This document shows positions 1-8,135 of a stretch of DNA of 64,000 bases, in pieces (the first letter of the stretch is position 1; every line of letters starts with the position of its first letter). The DNA is taken from positions 744,001 through 808,000 of the forward strand of contig NZ_JAAWWK010000001.1 of the NCBI RefSeq assembly GCF_012272835.1, written 5' to 3'. The notes under the pieces are model-generated. The model was given only the letters and a program-made list of their open reading frames with translations. It had not been told where the DNA came from and ran no database searches. The DNA is from Spongiibacter thalassae. GTDB lineage: Bacteria; Pseudomonadota; Gammaproteobacteria; Pseudomonadales; Spongiibacteraceae. Position numbers and translations under genes: made by a program.

Positions 1-682
1 CGAAGGTGTAATACTGGCCAGACTCGTTGTAGAACAGCGCCAGACTTGTGGCGAACCAGTCGGTAACAGGGGTGTTTATCAGTCCGGCCACTTTCTTGCT
101 GTTGAAACTGCCGTAGCTAGCGTCCACCGAACCGTAGACCTCTTCAAAGTCCGGTGTCTCAGAAGTGATGCTGATCGCGCCACCGGTAGTGTTACGGCCA
201 AACAGCGTGCCCTGTGGCCCTTTAAGTACTTCGATACGTTCCACTTTGCCGAAAGACTGAGCGAGGCCACTGGCGAAGGGGTAGTAGATGCCGTCGATAT
301 AGGTGGCCACACTGGGGTCGGCCATCAGGAAGGCATCGGAGCCCACGCCGCGCAGATAGATAATTGAGAAGCCGGTGGCGGAATTGTAGGTCAGACCGGG
401 GGTCACTGCCTGTAAGTCTGTTGGGTCATCCACGCCCATTGCCGAGAGCATATCGCCGCTGAAGGCCGACACCGAGACCGGGATATCCTGCACATTTTCC
501 GCCCGTTTGGTGGCTGTAACCACGACCTCCTCGATCAGTCGGCTGCGACTCTTTCTGGGTTCGTCGGCGGAATCCTGCGCCGAAACCTGCGTCGCAGCCA
601 GACTGGCAAGAATCGCCAGGGTCAGTGCGCTTTTGCTGTGCCGGGCTGAAACCCGAGGGGGGGTAGCGGTTTGATAAGTCAT
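1..682 (-). CDS. TonB-dependent receptor, N-terminal part (runs off left edge)
   Basis: The first 227 codons of an outer-membrane TonB-dependent receptor; the C-terminal barrel lies beyond base 1. The ATG at 682 is followed by a signal-peptide-like stretch ending near VSAQ, a TonB-box-like EEVVVTATKRAE segment and a plug domain with LKGPQGTLFGRNTTGGAI. It is a clear paralogue of the receptor at 19411-21744: both share the plug stretch DAFLMADPSVA and the order of surrounding motifs. It follows the GMC oxidoreductase gene by 30 bases on the same strand, so it is probably the last visible gene of the operon that starts at 5166. Expected role is energised uptake of a large or hydrophobic substrate of that operon; the ligand is unknown. 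Confidence 0.92.
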   Translation of the reverse strand, partial: MTYQTATPPRVSARHSKSALTLAILASLAATQVSAQDSADEPRKSRSRLIEEVVVTATKRAENVQDIPVSVSAFSGDMLSAMGVDDPTDLQAVTPGLTYNSATGFSIIYLRGVGSDAFLMADPSVATYIDGIYYPFASGLAQSFGKVERIEVLKGPQGTLFGRNTTGGAISITSETPDFEEVYGSVDASYGSFNSKKVAGLINTPVTDWFATSLALFYNESGQYYTF

Positions 683-712
683 GGTTATAGCCTTCCTGTT
701 ATATAGAATTTT

Positions 713-2296
713 TTAACTATTTTCGAGAATGAAATCGGCCGCGCGCCATCCCACCGCCATTGCAGGTGCGTTGGTATTGCCGGAAACCATGTCGGGGAAT
801 ACCGACAGGTCGGCGACGCGAAGTTGTGCGATACCTTTTACTCGCAATTTTTCGTCCAGCACCGCATCGTCGCCGAGGCCCATTTGACAGGTGCCCGTGG
901 CGTGCAGGGCGGTGGACCCTTTTTGTAGATAGTAGTCGATGATGTCGCTGTCGCTGACGACATCCGCGCCAGGTGACATTTCCCGTGGTTGATAGGGTGC
1001 CATCGCCGAGGATGCAAACAATTGGCGGGTCAGCCGAAATAAATCCACGGCATCTCGCTGGTCATCCTCGTGGGCGAGGTAGTTAGGCTGAATATAGGGT
1101 GCTTGTCTTGCGTCCGCAGATTGAATGCGCAAATAGCCACGGCTTTTGGGCTTAATGAGGTAGCTACAGGCAAGTACTCCAGGCTCTCGATCCGGGGTGA
1201 CCTTTGTGCCGTGGCGGTCTACTGAAACCGGGGTAAAGCCGATTTGTGCGTTGGCTCGGGGAAGGTTTGCCGAGGTCTTGACCAGTGCGCTGGCTTCAAA
1301 GGCGCTATAGGCCATTGGGCCGTCCCGACGGAGCAGGTAGGTCAACAGGGTTCTGGTCAGCCCCAGTGGCCGCAGGGCGCTATTGAGACTGCCGTGGGAG
1401 ACGCGATAGGTTGGCATAACACAGCGATGTTCAATCAGATTCTTGCCGACCAGTGGTGAATGCGCCTGCACCGGGATGCCCAGGCTTTGCAGAGCCGCAG
1501 CGTCGCCGATGCCGGAGCGTTGCAGAATCAGGGGTGAGGCAATGGCACCGGCGCTGAGAATAACTTCACGATTGGCGTAAAAATCCACTTGAGCGCCGTT
1601 GCGGGTGTTTGTCCGTACACCGGTGGCTGTTTGGTTTTCCAGTATCAGCTGCTGCACATCGCAGTGGGTTTTAATGGTGAGGTTTTTGCGATGACGAATA
1701 GGATGGAGAAAGGCGCGGGCGGCACTTTGGCGAAAGCCTTTGTAGATGGTGCGAGGCTGGTAGCCTGCGCCCTGTTCATCGACATCGTTGAGATCTTCGC
1801 AATACGGTGCACCGATTAATTCAGCACTGTGGATAAATGCGTCACAAATGGCCGAGCGAGTGGGGTGCTGGCTGACTCTGAGTGGCCCGCTATCGCCGCG
1901 ATATTCCGCTGCGCCGAGTTCGTGGTTTTCGAATTCACGCATCGCAGCGCCGACCTCTTTCCAGCCCCAGCCGGGGATGCCGAGGGCGTCATAGTCGGCG
2001 GCAAAGCCGCGCATATAGACCTGTCCATTGACCGAGCTTGAACCGCCCAATACCTTGCCCCGTACCCACTCTTCCTGCTTGCCCTCATAGCCGGTGTGAT
2101 CGATGGCGTAGCGGTGGAGGAGGCTGTCGCCTTCGAGAATTTTGGCGAATCCGCGGGGAATATGAATAAAGGGATTAAGATCGAGGCCACCGCACTCCAG
2201 CAGCAGTACCTGGCAGTCGGGCCTGGCACTCAATCTATAAGCAAGGGCACAGCCGGCAGAGCCGGCGCCCACAATGATATAGTCGAAGCGATTCAT
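713..2296 (-). CDS. GMC family FAD-dependent oxidoreductase (choline/alcohol dehydrogenase-like)
   Basis: A 527-residue glucose-methanol-choline oxidoreductase. The N-terminal VGAGSAG (about residues 9-15) is the FAD Rossmann motif. The GMC signature region with GGSSSVNGQVYMRG follows near residue 90, and the C-terminal HATGTCQMG and SGNTNAPAM segments hold the usual active-site His and Asn. The family oxidises alcohols to aldehydes or ketones using FAD. It lies 34 bases after an SDR gene and 30 before a TBDR gene, all on the minus strand. It has a paralogue at 45319-46917 with the same motif order. Substrate unknown; a bulky alcohol from the imported compound is the likely target (inference). 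Confidence 0.93.
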   Translation of the reverse strand: MNRFDYIIVGAGSAGCALAYRLSARPDCQVLLLECGGLDLNPFIHIPRGFAKILEGDSLLHRYAIDHTGYEGKQEEWVRGKVLGGSSSVNGQVYMRGFAADYDALGIPGWGWKEVGAAMREFENHELGAAEYRGDSGPLRVSQHPTRSAICDAFIHSAELIGAPYCEDLNDVDEQGAGYQPRTIYKGFRQSAARAFLHPIRHRKNLTIKTHCDVQQLILENQTATGVRTNTRNGAQVDFYANREVILSAGAIASPLILQRSGIGDAAALQSLGIPVQAHSPLVGKNLIEHRCVMPTYRVSHGSLNSALRPLGLTRTLLTYLLRRDGPMAYSAFEASALVKTSANLPRANAQIGFTPVSVDRHGTKVTPDREPGVLACSYLIKPKSRGYLRIQSADARQAPYIQPNYLAHEDDQRDAVDLFRLTRQLFASSAMAPYQPREMSPGADVVSDSDIIDYYLQKGSTALHATGTCQMGLGDDAVLDEKLRVKGIAQLRVADLSVFPDMVSGNTNAPAMAVGWRAADFILENS

Positions 2297-2330
2297 TATT
2301 TGTTTATGGCCTCATCGGTAAGTTGGTGCG

Positions 2331-3017
2331 TTACACGCGACCGGTCACCGGCAGCAGCGCGCCGGTAATGGCGTCAGCCTGTGCGGATAACAGGAAACAC
2401 AAAACCCCGGAGAGTTGCGCAGGGGTCACCCAGGCTGAATAGTCGGCGTCGGGCATGTCCTTGCGATTCAGCTCAGTATCAATGACGCTGGGCAACACGG
2501 CGTTTACACACACGTTGTCGGCCTTGCACTCCTCGGCCAGTGATTCTGTGAGCTTGGCCACGCCGGCCTTGGCCGCCGCGTAGGGGCCGAAGCCCGCACC
2601 GGCTTTGGTTGCGCCGGCGGCGCCGATATTGACGATCTTGCCACGGCTGCGAATCATAGCCGGCAGTGCTCCGCGGCAGGCGTTACTGGCGGTCAGCACA
2701 TTAATGCGGAACATTTTTTCCCAGCTGCCGGCGTCGCCATCGGCCAGGGTTTCCCAGCAAAAGCCGCCGGCGATATTGGCCAGACCATCGATGCGGCCGT
2801 ATTGCTTTTCTATGGAGATGAACACATCGCGGCTCGCGGCGGCATCGCACAGATCGACGCCGCTAAAGCCCTCAAAGCCTTCCGCTTCAAGGGTAATGGT
2901 GGCGTAGTCCAGACCGATAACAGTGGCCCCTTCGGCCAGTGCAGTGCGTACCATCGTTGAGCCAACATTGCCTTGCGCGCCGGTGACAACGATGATTTTG
3001 TTCTCAAGTAGTGCCAT
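2331..3017 (-). CDS. Atypical short-chain dehydrogenase/reductase
   Basis: A 228-residue SDR with the cofactor motif TGAQGNVG (residues 12-19), NIAGG in place of NNAG, and YAAAK with Tyr146 and Lys150. The catalytic Ser expected 13 residues before Tyr146 is Ala133, in a VNIGAAG context instead of the usual VNISS. Activity may therefore be reduced, or Ser may be supplied by a neighbour (inference). The start at 3017 has an AGAGGA ribosome site. It sits 25 bases downstream of the thiolase gene and 34 upstream of the GMC gene, in the 5166-to-682 operon. Likely an alcohol/ketone step on the side chain or ring of the catabolised compound. Confidence 0.85.
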   Translation of the reverse strand: MALLENKIIVVTGAQGNVGSTMVRTALAEGATVIGLDYATITLEAEGFEGFSGVDLCDAAASRDVFISIEKQYGRIDGLANIAGGFCWETLADGDAGSWEKMFRINVLTASNACRGALPAMIRSRGKIVNIGAAGATKAGAGFGPYAAAKAGVAKLTESLAEECKADNVCVNAVLPSVIDTELNRKDMPDADYSAWVTPAQLSGVLCFLLSAQADAITGALLPVTGRV

Positions 3018-3042
3018 GTTGCTGTCCTCTGTTGGCGGCGTT

Positions 3043-4224
3043 TCAGGCGCGTTTCAATACCGATACGACACAGGCGCCGCCGAGACCGATATTGTGCTGG
3101 AGGCCGATTTTTGCGCCCTCTACCTGACGTTCGCCGGCACTGCCACGCAGGTGCCAGCTGAGTTCTGTAATCTGCGCCAGACCGGTCGCGCCGAGGGGGT
3201 GGCCCTTTGACAGCAGTCCGCCAGAGGGGTTGGTGACGACACGGCCACCGTAGGTGTTGTCGCCGTCGAGCACGAATTTTTCCGCGCCACCTTCGGGACA
3301 CAGTCCCAGGGCTTCGTAGCTGACTACTTCGTTAGTGGAAAAGCAGTCGTGTAATTCGACCAGATCGACATCTTCCGGCCCGACGCCTGCCTGTTCGTAA
3401 GCGGTTGCAGAGGCGCGGCGGCTGGCATCGGCGCCAATCGCATTGATCATGCTGCCACTGCTGAAACTGGCATCGGTGTCGGTGGTCAGGGCCATACCGG
3501 CAATTTCAATCAAATTGTCGAGACCGTTCTTTTTGGCATAGTTTTCTGACACCACAACAACCGCCGCGCCGCCGCAGGTAGGAGGGCAGCACATCAGGCG
3601 GGTCAAGGGGCCGAATATAGCGGGGGACGACATCACCTGCTCAAGGCTCAAAGGGTCAGTGAACAGGGAATAAGGATTGCGCGCGGCGTGGCTGCGGGCC
3701 TTGACCGACACGCGGCCAAACAGCTCGGCTGAGGCGCCGTATTTTTCCATGTATTCACGTCCGGCACCGCCAAAGTACTGGGCGGCTTGCATGGCCTTGT
3801 CATCCCAGCCCTGAATGCTGGCAACGGTCTGATCCAGACGGGCCGTGGTGGCCTTGCGGTCGCTGGTGTTGCTGGCCAGAGCACCGCTGGGCATCTGCTC
3901 AAAGCCTACTGCCAAGGCAACGTCAACGGCGCCGGATTCAACCGCTTGCTTCGCTAGGAACAGGGCAGTGGAGCCGGTGGCGCAGGCGTTGTTGACATTA
4001 ATAACCGGAATTCCGGTCAGACCCACGGAGTAGAGTGCGGTCTGACCGGAGCAGGTGTCACCAAAGACAAAGCCGGCATAGGCTTGCTGAACATCGCGAT
4101 AGTCGATTTTGGCGTCGGCAAGGGCAGATTGTGCCGCCTGTGCGCCGAGTACATCGTACTCGTCACTCTTGCCGGGTTTTGTAAATTTCACCATGCCGAC
4201 ACCGGCGATTAATGCTTTGCTCAT
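3043..4224 (-). CDS. Thiolase, SCP-x / lipid-transfer-protein type
   Basis: A 393-residue thiolase-fold enzyme. The nucleophile is Cys81 in NNACATGS; the other expected elements are ELHDCFS and the C-terminal SKGHPLGATG histidine segment. Its layout, with HDCFS rather than the NEAFA of degradative thiolases, is that of SCP-x-type thiolases, which in steroid and bile-acid pathways cleave branched or ring-attached 3-ketoacyl-CoAs. It lies between two SDR genes on the minus strand (78-base gap upstream, 25 downstream). Together the set looks like the hydroxyacyl-CoA dehydrogenase plus thiolase end of a beta-oxidation-like spiral. The functional reading is by family, and the substrate chain is inferred. 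Confidence 0.88.
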   Translation of the reverse strand: MSKALIAGVGMVKFTKPGKSDEYDVLGAQAAQSALADAKIDYRDVQQAYAGFVFGDTCSGQTALYSVGLTGIPVINVNNACATGSTALFLAKQAVESGAVDVALAVGFEQMPSGALASNTSDRKATTARLDQTVASIQGWDDKAMQAAQYFGGAGREYMEKYGASAELFGRVSVKARSHAARNPYSLFTDPLSLEQVMSSPAIFGPLTRLMCCPPTCGGAAVVVVSENYAKKNGLDNLIEIAGMALTTDTDASFSSGSMINAIGADASRRASATAYEQAGVGPEDVDLVELHDCFSTNEVVSYEALGLCPEGGAEKFVLDGDNTYGGRVVTNPSGGLLSKGHPLGATGLAQITELSWHLRGSAGERQVEGAKIGLQHNIGLGGACVVSVLKRA

Positions 4225-4302
4225 AATATCTGCCTATATAACTAGCTGTTGTGTTGGGTGTTAAGGGCGGTGATGTCGTCACGCCCCGCCATGTGTTTAC
4301 GC

Positions 4303-5166
4303 CTACTTGGCGAAGTCCTGAATGGTCAGGGTTGGCGCGTCAACGAAAATTGCGTCTGCGGCGGCAGCAATGCCTTCGGCGGTCAGGTCGGCATTTTCAC
4401 CACGGCCGCGAATACCTTCGGCAGATACCAGCTTCAGTTCACGGATGCTTTGGCCTGAGGCAAACAGGCAGTGGCCGGTTTTGTTGCCCGACAGATCGCT
4501 GACCATGTACAACATGGCTTCAGCAACGTGGCTGGGGTCGAGGAGCTGCTTCTGCTCGTCGTTCATCAGCGGTGCAGTGAGGGCAGAGGTTGCGGCGGGG
4601 GCGAGTGTCCATACGCGAATACCGGCCTTGGCGCCTTCGATGGTGAGGACATTGGACATGCCAAATACACCGGCCTTGGCGGCGGCATAGTTCAGCTGGC
4701 CAAAGTTACCGACGAGACCTGAGGTGGAGCTGGTATTAACGATGACGCCGCCACCGTTTTCCTTCATCCAGGCAAACACCGGTTGGGTAACGGTGAACAT
4801 GCCCTTGAGGTTAACGCCGAGCACGCTGTCCCAGTCGTTTTCAGTCAACTTCAGGAAGCTCTTGTCGCGCAGAATGCCGGCGTTGTTAATCAGAATGTCG
4901 GCGGAACCGAAGTTGTCCAGAGCGGTTTTCAACAGCGATGCGCCGCCTTCCATTGTGGAAATGTCGGCGGTGTTTGCTGCCGCTTTGCCGCCAGCGGCCA
5001 CAATGCTTTGGGCAACAGTTTCAGCGATAAGAGCGCCATTCTCGTCCTTGCCCAGATCGTTGACCACCACGGCTGCACCGTGCTCGGCGAGGCGGCGGGC
5101 ATAGGCTTCTCCCAGACCACGACCGGCGCCGGTGATAATTGCAACTTTGTTCTCAAGAAGAGCCAT
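4303..5166 (-). CDS. SDR, peroxisomal-MFE-like 3-hydroxyacyl-CoA dehydrogenase type
   Basis: A 287-residue SDR with TGAGRGLG (residues 12-19), NNAG, the Ser of NTSSTSG and YAAAK. The long insert after the cofactor motif (VVVNDLGKDENG) and the C-terminal extension resemble the dehydrogenase part of HSD17B4-like multifunctional enzymes. These oxidise 3-hydroxyacyl-CoA. It is the first gene of the minus-strand operon leading to the TBDR at the left edge. A GGAG ribosome site precedes the ATG. A 17-bp candidate operator (5183-5199) lies just upstream, and a terminator-like hairpin separates it from the amidohydrolase gene, so it probably has its own promoter. Confidence 0.9.
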   Translation of the reverse strand: MALLENKVAIITGAGRGLGEAYARRLAEHGAAVVVNDLGKDENGALIAETVAQSIVAAGGKAAANTADISTMEGGASLLKTALDNFGSADILINNAGILRDKSFLKLTENDWDSVLGVNLKGMFTVTQPVFAWMKENGGGVIVNTSSTSGLVGNFGQLNYAAAKAGVFGMSNVLTIEGAKAGIRVWTLAPAATSALTAPLMNDEQKQLLDPSHVAEAMLYMVSDLSGNKTGHCLFASGQSIRELKLVSAEGIRGRGENADLTAEGIAAAADAIFVDAPTLTIQDFAK

Positions 5167-5182
5167 GTCTACTCCAGTTAAA

Positions 5183-5199
5183 TGACTATGTGTCAGCTG
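5183..5199. promoter_or_regulatory. Candidate operator, TAACT-N7-AGTTA family (site 1)
   Basis: TGACTATGTGTCAGCTG, 17 bases before the SDR start at 5166. It matches the exact palindrome-armed site at 9681-9697 at 13 of 17 positions. It is one of five related sites in the first 15 kb, all in front of genes. Regulator unknown. Confidence 0.45.
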
Positions 5200-5208
5200 T
5201 TGGTTCGT

Positions 5209-5243
5209 GCAAAAGCCCGTCGCGCGGGCGTACGGGCTTTTGC
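5209..5243 (-). terminator. Terminator-like hairpin after the amidohydrolase gene
   Basis: GCAAAAGCCCGT (5209-5220) pairs perfectly with ACGGGCTTTTGC (5232-5243) over an 11-base loop. It lies 25 bases beyond the stop of the minus-strand amidohydrolase gene and carries a T-rich arm in that direction. Confidence 0.7.
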
Positions 5244-5267
5244 AGTAGAGAGGTTACGACGACGCGC

Positions 5268-6575
5268 TTAGCTTTTTGCGCCGACGTCCAGCATTTTGCT
5301 CAGCTGGCCGGTTACATCGCCAAAGGTGACGGGACCTTTGTGTTGTGCAGGGGGAACGCCCTTGCCTTCGGTGTTGGTGAAGCTCAGATCTACATCTTTC
5401 GCCTGGGCACGCAGAGCACCAACAGTGCACTCTTCCTTCTTCAAATGTTTGAACGGATCAAACTGGAAGGCTTTCATGGCATTCAGGTGAGTGATCATGT
5501 CGATCTCTTCATCCGGGATGTCCTTGATGCTGGGCCACAGGGTTTCCGGAGCTTTCGGCCAAGTGGAGTCAGAGTGGGGGTAGTCACATTCCCAGGTCAT
5601 TTTTGACAGGCCGGCATCGTGGCGTACCTTGATGCCCACTTTGTCATCAATGAAGCAGGTGTAAACGTGCTTGAGGAACAGCTCGCTGGGCTTCATGCCA
5701 CCAAAGTCCTGGTTGGTCCACACGTGACGCTCGTGAACGTAGTCGATACGCTCCAGGAAGTGAGGAATCCAGCCGACACCGCCTTCAGACAGTGCAAAGC
5801 GAATGTCCGGGAATTTGCGCAGAATTGGCGAGAAGGTCAAATCGGTGGCTGTGGCATAGAGGGACACAGGCATGTTGGCGATCATCACGTCAACCGGTGA
5901 CTCGATAGAGGGTACTGCGTTGGACGCATCGGCGATGTGCAGGCAGATAACCACGCCGGTATCGCTACAGGCCTTCCACAGGGGATCCCATACCGGATTG
6001 TGCAGGCTGGGCAGGCCAGTCAGGCAGGGGTTCGGCGGAAAGGAAATCGCGTAGCAGCCTTTCTTGGCGATACGGCGAACTTCTTCCGCGGCGGCAACCG
6101 GGTCCCAGTTGCTGACGATGCCAACGGGAATGAAACGGCCGGGGTGAGCGCCACACCATTCGTCGATGTGCCAGTCGTTCCAGGCACGCACAATAGCCAG
6201 ACCCAGTTCGCGGTCTTTTACCTTTTCCAGTGTTTGTCCGCCAACGCCGACAAAGGAGGGGAAGTTCAGGCCAGCCAGCTGGCCATTGACGTTCATGTCG
6301 CCAATACGAGCATCGACGTCGTAAGTGCCTTTGCGCAACTGAGCGAAGCCTGTTGGCTCAAAGCCGTATTCTTCCGGACGGCGCCCGGCAACGGCGTTCA
6401 GGGCAATATTAGGCACTGGCATTTCGCCAATCAACCACATGTCTTCGCCCTGCTCTCCCTGGACGACGCGTGGCATCTGGCCTTTGAATTTGGCGGGAGT
6501 GTGGCGATCAAACATGTTCGGCGGCTCAATGAGGTGGTCGTCGACGCTGATCAGGACCATATCGTCCATCTTCAT
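5268..6575 (-). CDS. Amidohydrolase-2 fold metal-dependent hydrolase
   Basis: A 435-residue TIM-barrel hydrolase or decarboxylase of the ACMSD/amidohydrolase-2 group. The N-terminal VDDHLIEP stands where HxH metal ligands normally begin. CLHIAD mid-protein and WECDYPHSDSTWP late carry the expected His and Asp. Members of this group with VDDHxxEP are common in terpenoid and steroid gene clusters of proteobacteria and actinobacteria, but few have a proven reaction. The ATG at 6575 has an AAGGAG site 8 bases upstream. It is separated from the next operon by a hairpin and diverges from the esterase gene at 6879. Two related 17-bp motifs lie in the shared intergenic region. Confidence 0.85.
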   Translation of the reverse strand: MKMDDMVLISVDDHLIEPPNMFDRHTPAKFKGQMPRVVQGEQGEDMWLIGEMPVPNIALNAVAGRRPEEYGFEPTGFAQLRKGTYDVDARIGDMNVNGQLAGLNFPSFVGVGGQTLEKVKDRELGLAIVRAWNDWHIDEWCGAHPGRFIPVGIVSNWDPVAAAEEVRRIAKKGCYAISFPPNPCLTGLPSLHNPVWDPLWKACSDTGVVICLHIADASNAVPSIESPVDVMIANMPVSLYATATDLTFSPILRKFPDIRFALSEGGVGWIPHFLERIDYVHERHVWTNQDFGGMKPSELFLKHVYTCFIDDKVGIKVRHDAGLSKMTWECDYPHSDSTWPKAPETLWPSIKDIPDEEIDMITHLNAMKAFQFDPFKHLKKEECTVGALRAQAKDVDLSFTNTEGKGVPPAQHKGPVTFGDVTGQLSKMLDVGAKS

Positions 6576-6637
6576 ACTGGCTTCTCCTTGACAGGCCAGC
6601 TTGGCTGGCGAGCTTGTTATCAGTTAGTGGTTAAAAA

Positions 6638-6654
6638 TAACTAGTAGTCAGTTA
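6638..6654. promoter_or_regulatory. Candidate operator, TAACT-N7-AGTTA family (site 2)
   Basis: TAACTAGTAGTCAGTTA, with perfect 5-base arms, in the 303-base divergent region between the amidohydrolase (6575, minus) and esterase (6879, plus) genes. A half-like copy (TTATCAGTTAG) occurs at 6617-6627. Confidence 0.5.
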
Positions 6655-6712
6655 TAGTTTGGGCGCGCCGCTTAAATTTGTCAAAGTATTTTCTGCGTTA
6701 CGGCCTAATAGT

Positions 6713-6729
6713 TGACATATTGTCAGTTA
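6713..6729. promoter_or_regulatory. Candidate operator, same family (site 3)
   Basis: TGACATATTGTCAGTTA; the core TGACA-TAT-TGTCA is itself a palindrome. It lies in the same divergent region, nearer the esterase gene. It matches site 5 (14537-14553) closely, including the TGACA left arm. Confidence 0.5.
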
Positions 6730-6878
6730 TTGAGGTTAAAATCAATCCGCGCTCTAACGTAGCAGCACAGCGCTATGTTGTGACCCCGAACGGCTGTCCG
6801 GTCTATAGGTCGATGCCGTTATTTCTCGAAAATCGTATGAATACCAGCAGGTTAACTTACTAAAAGGGATTGGGTTGG

Positions 6879-8108
6879 ATGATCATCTCGTTGAGCGTTC
6901 TGGTTTTAATGCTGTGCATGGCGGGGATCACGCCGCTGCGCTACCGCCAGCTTAAAGTGGCTGCACCGCTGTACTGGCTACTCAGTGTGGGGGGGCAGCT
7001 GATGGTTTTGCCCCTCACCGTGCTGGCGCTTGTTTTGGCGGTGGCGGGCCATGATTCCCGGGTATTTCCACTGGCGATATTGGCCGGTCTTGCCGGTCTC
7101 GCGGGCATAGTGCGGCAATGGCGGGTGCGCCGACAGGCAATCAAAACCGCCGAACGGCTTGGTCTGGGGGGCGCAAAGGATTTCGCTGTTGGTCCAATGG
7201 ATGTCGCGCGTTGGTTGGGGGTCTTTTTTTGTCGGCGCCGAGGCTTGGTGATTAAGCGGGATGTCGCTTACGGTCAGTTTGTTGCGCAAAAAATGGATAT
7301 TTATCGCGATGACAGACCCGGTGAGACACGCCCCGTATTGATTCATATTCACGGCGGCGCCTGGGTGACAGGGAAAAAAGGGCAGATGGGCCGCCCACTG
7401 ATACACGATATGGCCCAGCGGGGTTGGTTGGTGTGCGATATTGAATACCGTCTGGGGCCGGAGCACCGCTATCCCGCCATGGTGGTCGATGTGCTGTGTG
7501 CCATTGCCTGGATCAAGGCAAACGCCGGTCGCTATGGTGGCAATGGCGAATTTGTTGCGGTCAGCGGTGGATCTGCGGGTGGGCATCTTACCGCGCTGAG
7601 CACCCTGTTGCCGGAGGCTCTGCGACGTGATTATGCGGCGGGGGCAAGCACCGACGTGCAGGCGGTAGCGCCGTGTTATGGGCGTTACGATTTCCTTGAT
7701 CGCTTTGACATTATCAATGATCCCATCATTGCCAACTTTACCCGCGACAAGGTGATGCCCGGCGCGGTGGAAGATGTTGGTGAGGCGATCTGGCGCGAGG
7801 CGTCTCCAATCGACCAGGTAGGCCCCCATCTGCCAGCATGTCTTTTGGTACACGGCGGCGGAGACTGCATGATAGACCGGGACGAAGCGCGGGTGTTTGC
7901 TGAAGCTCAGGCTGCCGTTGCCGCCAACGACTTTGAGTTTTTCCTTGCTCCGGGCGTTCAGCACGCCTTCGACCTGGGTCACTGTATTCAGGCAGATGCT
8001 ATTAACAGGCTGATCCAGCTGTTTTTGAATCGTTGTCATGCCCGGTTCTCTGAGTCCCGGCTGCAGGAATTCTCCGCCGCTGGCGACCGCGAATCCATCG
8101 CACCCTAA
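6879..8108 (+). CDS. Membrane-anchored alpha/beta hydrolase (HSL-type esterase)
   Basis: About 409 residues. The first ~80 residues are strongly hydrophobic (two to three membrane segments). A catalytic domain follows with the HGGAW oxyanion motif of hormone-sensitive-lipase-type esterases, the nucleophile Ser in SGGSAGG, an Asp near GGGDCMID and the His in VQHAFD. The ATG at 6879 is preferred because AAGGGA lies 9 bases upstream; an in-frame TTG at 6870 would leave no spacing. It is 27 bases before the patatin gene, probably co-transcribed. Role: hydrolysis of an ester at the inner membrane, likely on the compound handled by the divergent operon (inference). Confidence 0.85.
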   Translation: MIISLSVLVLMLCMAGITPLRYRQLKVAAPLYWLLSVGGQLMVLPLTVLALVLAVAGHDSRVFPLAILAGLAGLAGIVRQWRVRRQAIKTAERLGLGGAKDFAVGPMDVARWLGVFFCRRRGLVIKRDVAYGQFVAQKMDIYRDDRPGETRPVLIHIHGGAWVTGKKGQMGRPLIHDMAQRGWLVCDIEYRLGPEHRYPAMVVDVLCAIAWIKANAGRYGGNGEFVAVSGGSAGGHLTALSTLLPEALRRDYAAGASTDVQAVAPCYGRYDFLDRFDIINDPIIANFTRDKVMPGAVEDVGEAIWREASPIDQVGPHLPACLLVHGGGDCMIDRDEARVFAEAQAAVAANDFEFFLAPGVQHAFDLGHCIQADAINRLIQLFLNRCHARFSESRLQEFSAAGDRESIAP

Positions 8109-8135
8109 GCCCACGGCGTTCACATAGGAGCCACA

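Noticed and set aside
4225-4245. TAACTAGCTGTTG upstream of the thiolase gene as a sixth left-cluster operator
   Set aside because: Only one half matches (about 10 of 17), and the gene lies inside an operon with a better site at its head.
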